A DNA stretch of 64,000 nucleotides from Williamsia soli (GTDB lineage: Bacteria; Actinomycetota; Actinomycetes; Mycobacteriales; Mycobacteriaceae): assembly GCF_017377795.1 (NCBI RefSeq), contig NZ_JAFRDR010000004.1, positions 310,001 to 374,000 on the forward strand, given 5' to 3'. The translations under genes were made by a program, and so were the position numbers. Under the pieces are notes generated by a model, which did no database searches, was not told the DNA's origin, and saw nothing but the letters and a program-made list of their open reading frames with translations. This document shows positions 62,754 through 64,000 of this stretch, in pieces. Numbering within the stretch: position 1 is the first letter of the stretch; each line of letters starts with the position of its first letter.

Positions 62754-64000
62754 GGTAATCACGCATCGCGATCTGGGCGGCCGCCTGCTCGCGGGCGTCC
62801 AGACGGCCGTAGACGAAGGCGTCGGCGACCGAGATGCCGGAACCCGCGGCCAACTGAGCGAGGTGTTCGCGACTGACCTCGGCGTCGTGGAAATCGCCCA
62901 GTGCAGCCTGCTCCTGCTTGGCCTGCTTTGCGATCTTGCTGTACTTCTTGGTGCCCAGGCGGTCAGCCGAATCTGTGGTGTAGCGCAACTGTTTTGCCCG
63001 TTTGCGAATGGTGTGCAACTGCTCGATCCACTCCGCGGACTCGACGGTGAGCCCTTCGAGCTTGCGCTGGGCCTTACGAACTCGCTTGGCGCTGCGTGCC
63101 ACCGCCTCGTCGAGGGCTTTCGTCGCAGTGAGATCGGAGTCGGGTCCGGGCTGTGGTTCGGCCACGGTGCTGTCGAGTTCGTTGAGCAACTCGTAATACC
63201 TGGTGGATCTGAGGTAGTCGAGCACCACCTCGACCGTGGAGCCACAGGTCTTGATCTGGTCGTCGACCAATGCCGCGATGATGGTCGCGGGCGCGGACTC
63301 ACCTTCGAGCAGGTGGCGGTTGCGTTCGAGTTGCACCTCGGCGTCGCGCGCATCACCGAGAATGCCCGCCAAGTATTTCAACTCGCCTTCGAGGTGTCCG
63401 ATCACGTCGCCGTGCAGAACTTCTGGGAACGACCGTAGGACGCTGCGGGCGCGCCGGGTCGCGACCCGCATCTGGTGCACCGAATCAGGCGCGTCGACAC
63501 GCACCAGCGGGTCCTGGGCGATGAGATGGTCACGGTGCTCGGCGAGTTCTGCGATCACCAACTCGAGCGCCGACAGCTTCTTCGCCGCCGCCGACTTTTT
63601 CGCAGCCGACCTCTTGTCTCCGTGCTTGGTCGAGTCGCTGCCGGTCGGGGTCGGTCCGATGGCGCGAGCCAGTTTCGACGCACTCGACGCGGTACGGGCG
63701 CCGCTACTGCGCAGTACCTTGTCCGCTGCTTTCAGCAACTTCTCGTCGCCTGCCACCAGTTCGAGTTCCCACTCGTTCCATGTCTGGGCGTGACCACCCG
63801 GCAACAGCGACTGGGTGGCGACGCTGTCCTCACAGAGAACGGCGAGAACCTGGCCTGCAGAATCGTGCAGTTCGGTGATCCGGCGGACGGTCGAGATCGT
63901 GGCGATAGGGGACAGCCTCCGACCGCGCACATGGACTTGGACATGGTCGGTGAGTTCGGTCGGGACCAGTACCTCGGAAAAAGGATCGGCGGCAGTTTCC
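62731..64000 (-). CDS. CYTH-CHAD domain protein, N-terminus beyond the window
   Basis: The reading frame stays open to the window edge (423 codons visible), so the start is missing. The visible N-terminal ~100 residues are the back half of a CYTH triphosphate-tunnel domain (VQVHVRGRRLSPIATISTVR, TWNEWELELVAGDEKLL). A Lys/Ala-rich linker and a CHAD domain follow, with the conserved His pattern (DSVHQMRVATRRARSVLRSF, IRKRAKQLRYTTD, KLAGILGDARDAEV-like segment). CHAD domains bind polyphosphate, and CYTH domains hydrolyse triphosphates. M. tuberculosis Rv2226 has the same build and position. A GTG at VRGRRLSP is in frame but internal to the domain. Confidence 0.88.
   Translation of the reverse strand, partial: ETAADPFSEVLVPTELTDHVQVHVRGRRLSPIATISTVRRITELHDSAGQVLAVLCEDSVATQSLLPGGHAQTWNEWELELVAGDEKLLKAADKVLRSSGARTASSASKLARAIGPTPTGSDSTKHGDKRSAAKKSAAAKKLSALELVIAELAEHRDHLIAQDPLVRVDAPDSVHQMRVATRRARSVLRSFPEVLHGDVIGHLEGELKYLAGILGDARDAEVQLERNRHLLEGESAPATIIAALVDDQIKTCGSTVEVVLDYLRSTRYYELLNELDSTVAEPQPGPDSDLTATKALDEAVARSAKRVRKAQRKLEGLTVESAEWIEQLHTIRKRAKQLRYTTDSADRLGTKKYSKIAKQAKQEQAALGDFHDAEVSREHLAQLAAGSGISVADAFVYGRLDAREQAAAQIAMRDYLKAKSRL

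Overview
The window is chromosomal DNA of a high-GC, mycolic-acid-producing actinobacterium, most likely Gordonia or a close relative. The main evidence is a core that follows the gene order of Mycobacterium tuberculosis Rv2226 to Rv2247: CYTH-CHAD protein, RNase H/phosphatase fusion, zinc-ribbon coiled coil, Nif3-like protein, CobC-type aminotransferase, PtkA, PtpA, SURF1, CobD, AhpE, DUF3052, lipoprotein, AceE, PucR-type regulator, FabD, AcpM, KasA and AccD6. Several blocks are inserted into this backbone. Taxon and orthology are inferred from recalled protein families and synteny; no database search was run.

Layout. 1-4.5 kb: the end of an AI-2E-type transporter, a CAU tRNA, a sarcosine/N-methyl-amino-acid oxidase-like flavoprotein and a large BTAD/NB-ARC regulator. 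4.6-14.8 kb: lipid and alcohol catabolism, with a GntR regulator and its acyl-CoA dehydrogenase, a tandem-TetR protein divergent from a crotonase and a FadD, a DUF2236 oxygenase, an NDMA-type alcohol dehydrogenase under a KstR-like operator, and a serine hydrolase. 14.9-26.1 kb: the FAS-II operon fabD-acpM-kas-accD6 (minus strand) with its PucR-family regulator and aceE, then a lipoprotein, DUF3052, ahpE and tRNA-Val. 26-33.3 kb: TetR, a glycine-rich exported protein, a CitA/CitB-like two-component system divergent from a DctA-type dicarboxylate symporter, and a K+ channel.

33.4-38.7 kb holds the most unusual block: six tightly packed genes (catalase, HAD phosphatase, GT2 glycosyltransferase, acyl-CoA-dehydrogenase-fold flavoprotein, PIG-L deacetylase, NodS-like methyltransferase). 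The last five are joined by 1- or 4-nt overlaps, which suggests an uncharacterised glycoconjugate pathway. 38.7-43.5 kb: a WYL regulator divergent from a drug-type ABC exporter, a TerD-VWA fusion and a DUF4262 protein. 43.5-48.5 kb: a tandem repeat element, a CPBP protease and a four-gene minus-strand cluster (flavoprotein reductase without an FMN domain, aminopropyltransferase-like protein, 2OG-Fe(II) oxygenase, SDR). 48.7-64 kb: the rest of the Rv2226-Rv2236-like backbone, an NDH-2 with a LysR regulator, an anion-permease-like protein, rnpB and an RNB-domain ribonuclease.

Many genes have a TANNNT-like -10 hexamer 6 or 7 nt before the start codon and no Shine-Dalgarno sequence. This fits leaderless transcription, and it was used to choose several starts. 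I saw no insertion sequence, prophage, integrase or CRISPR array.
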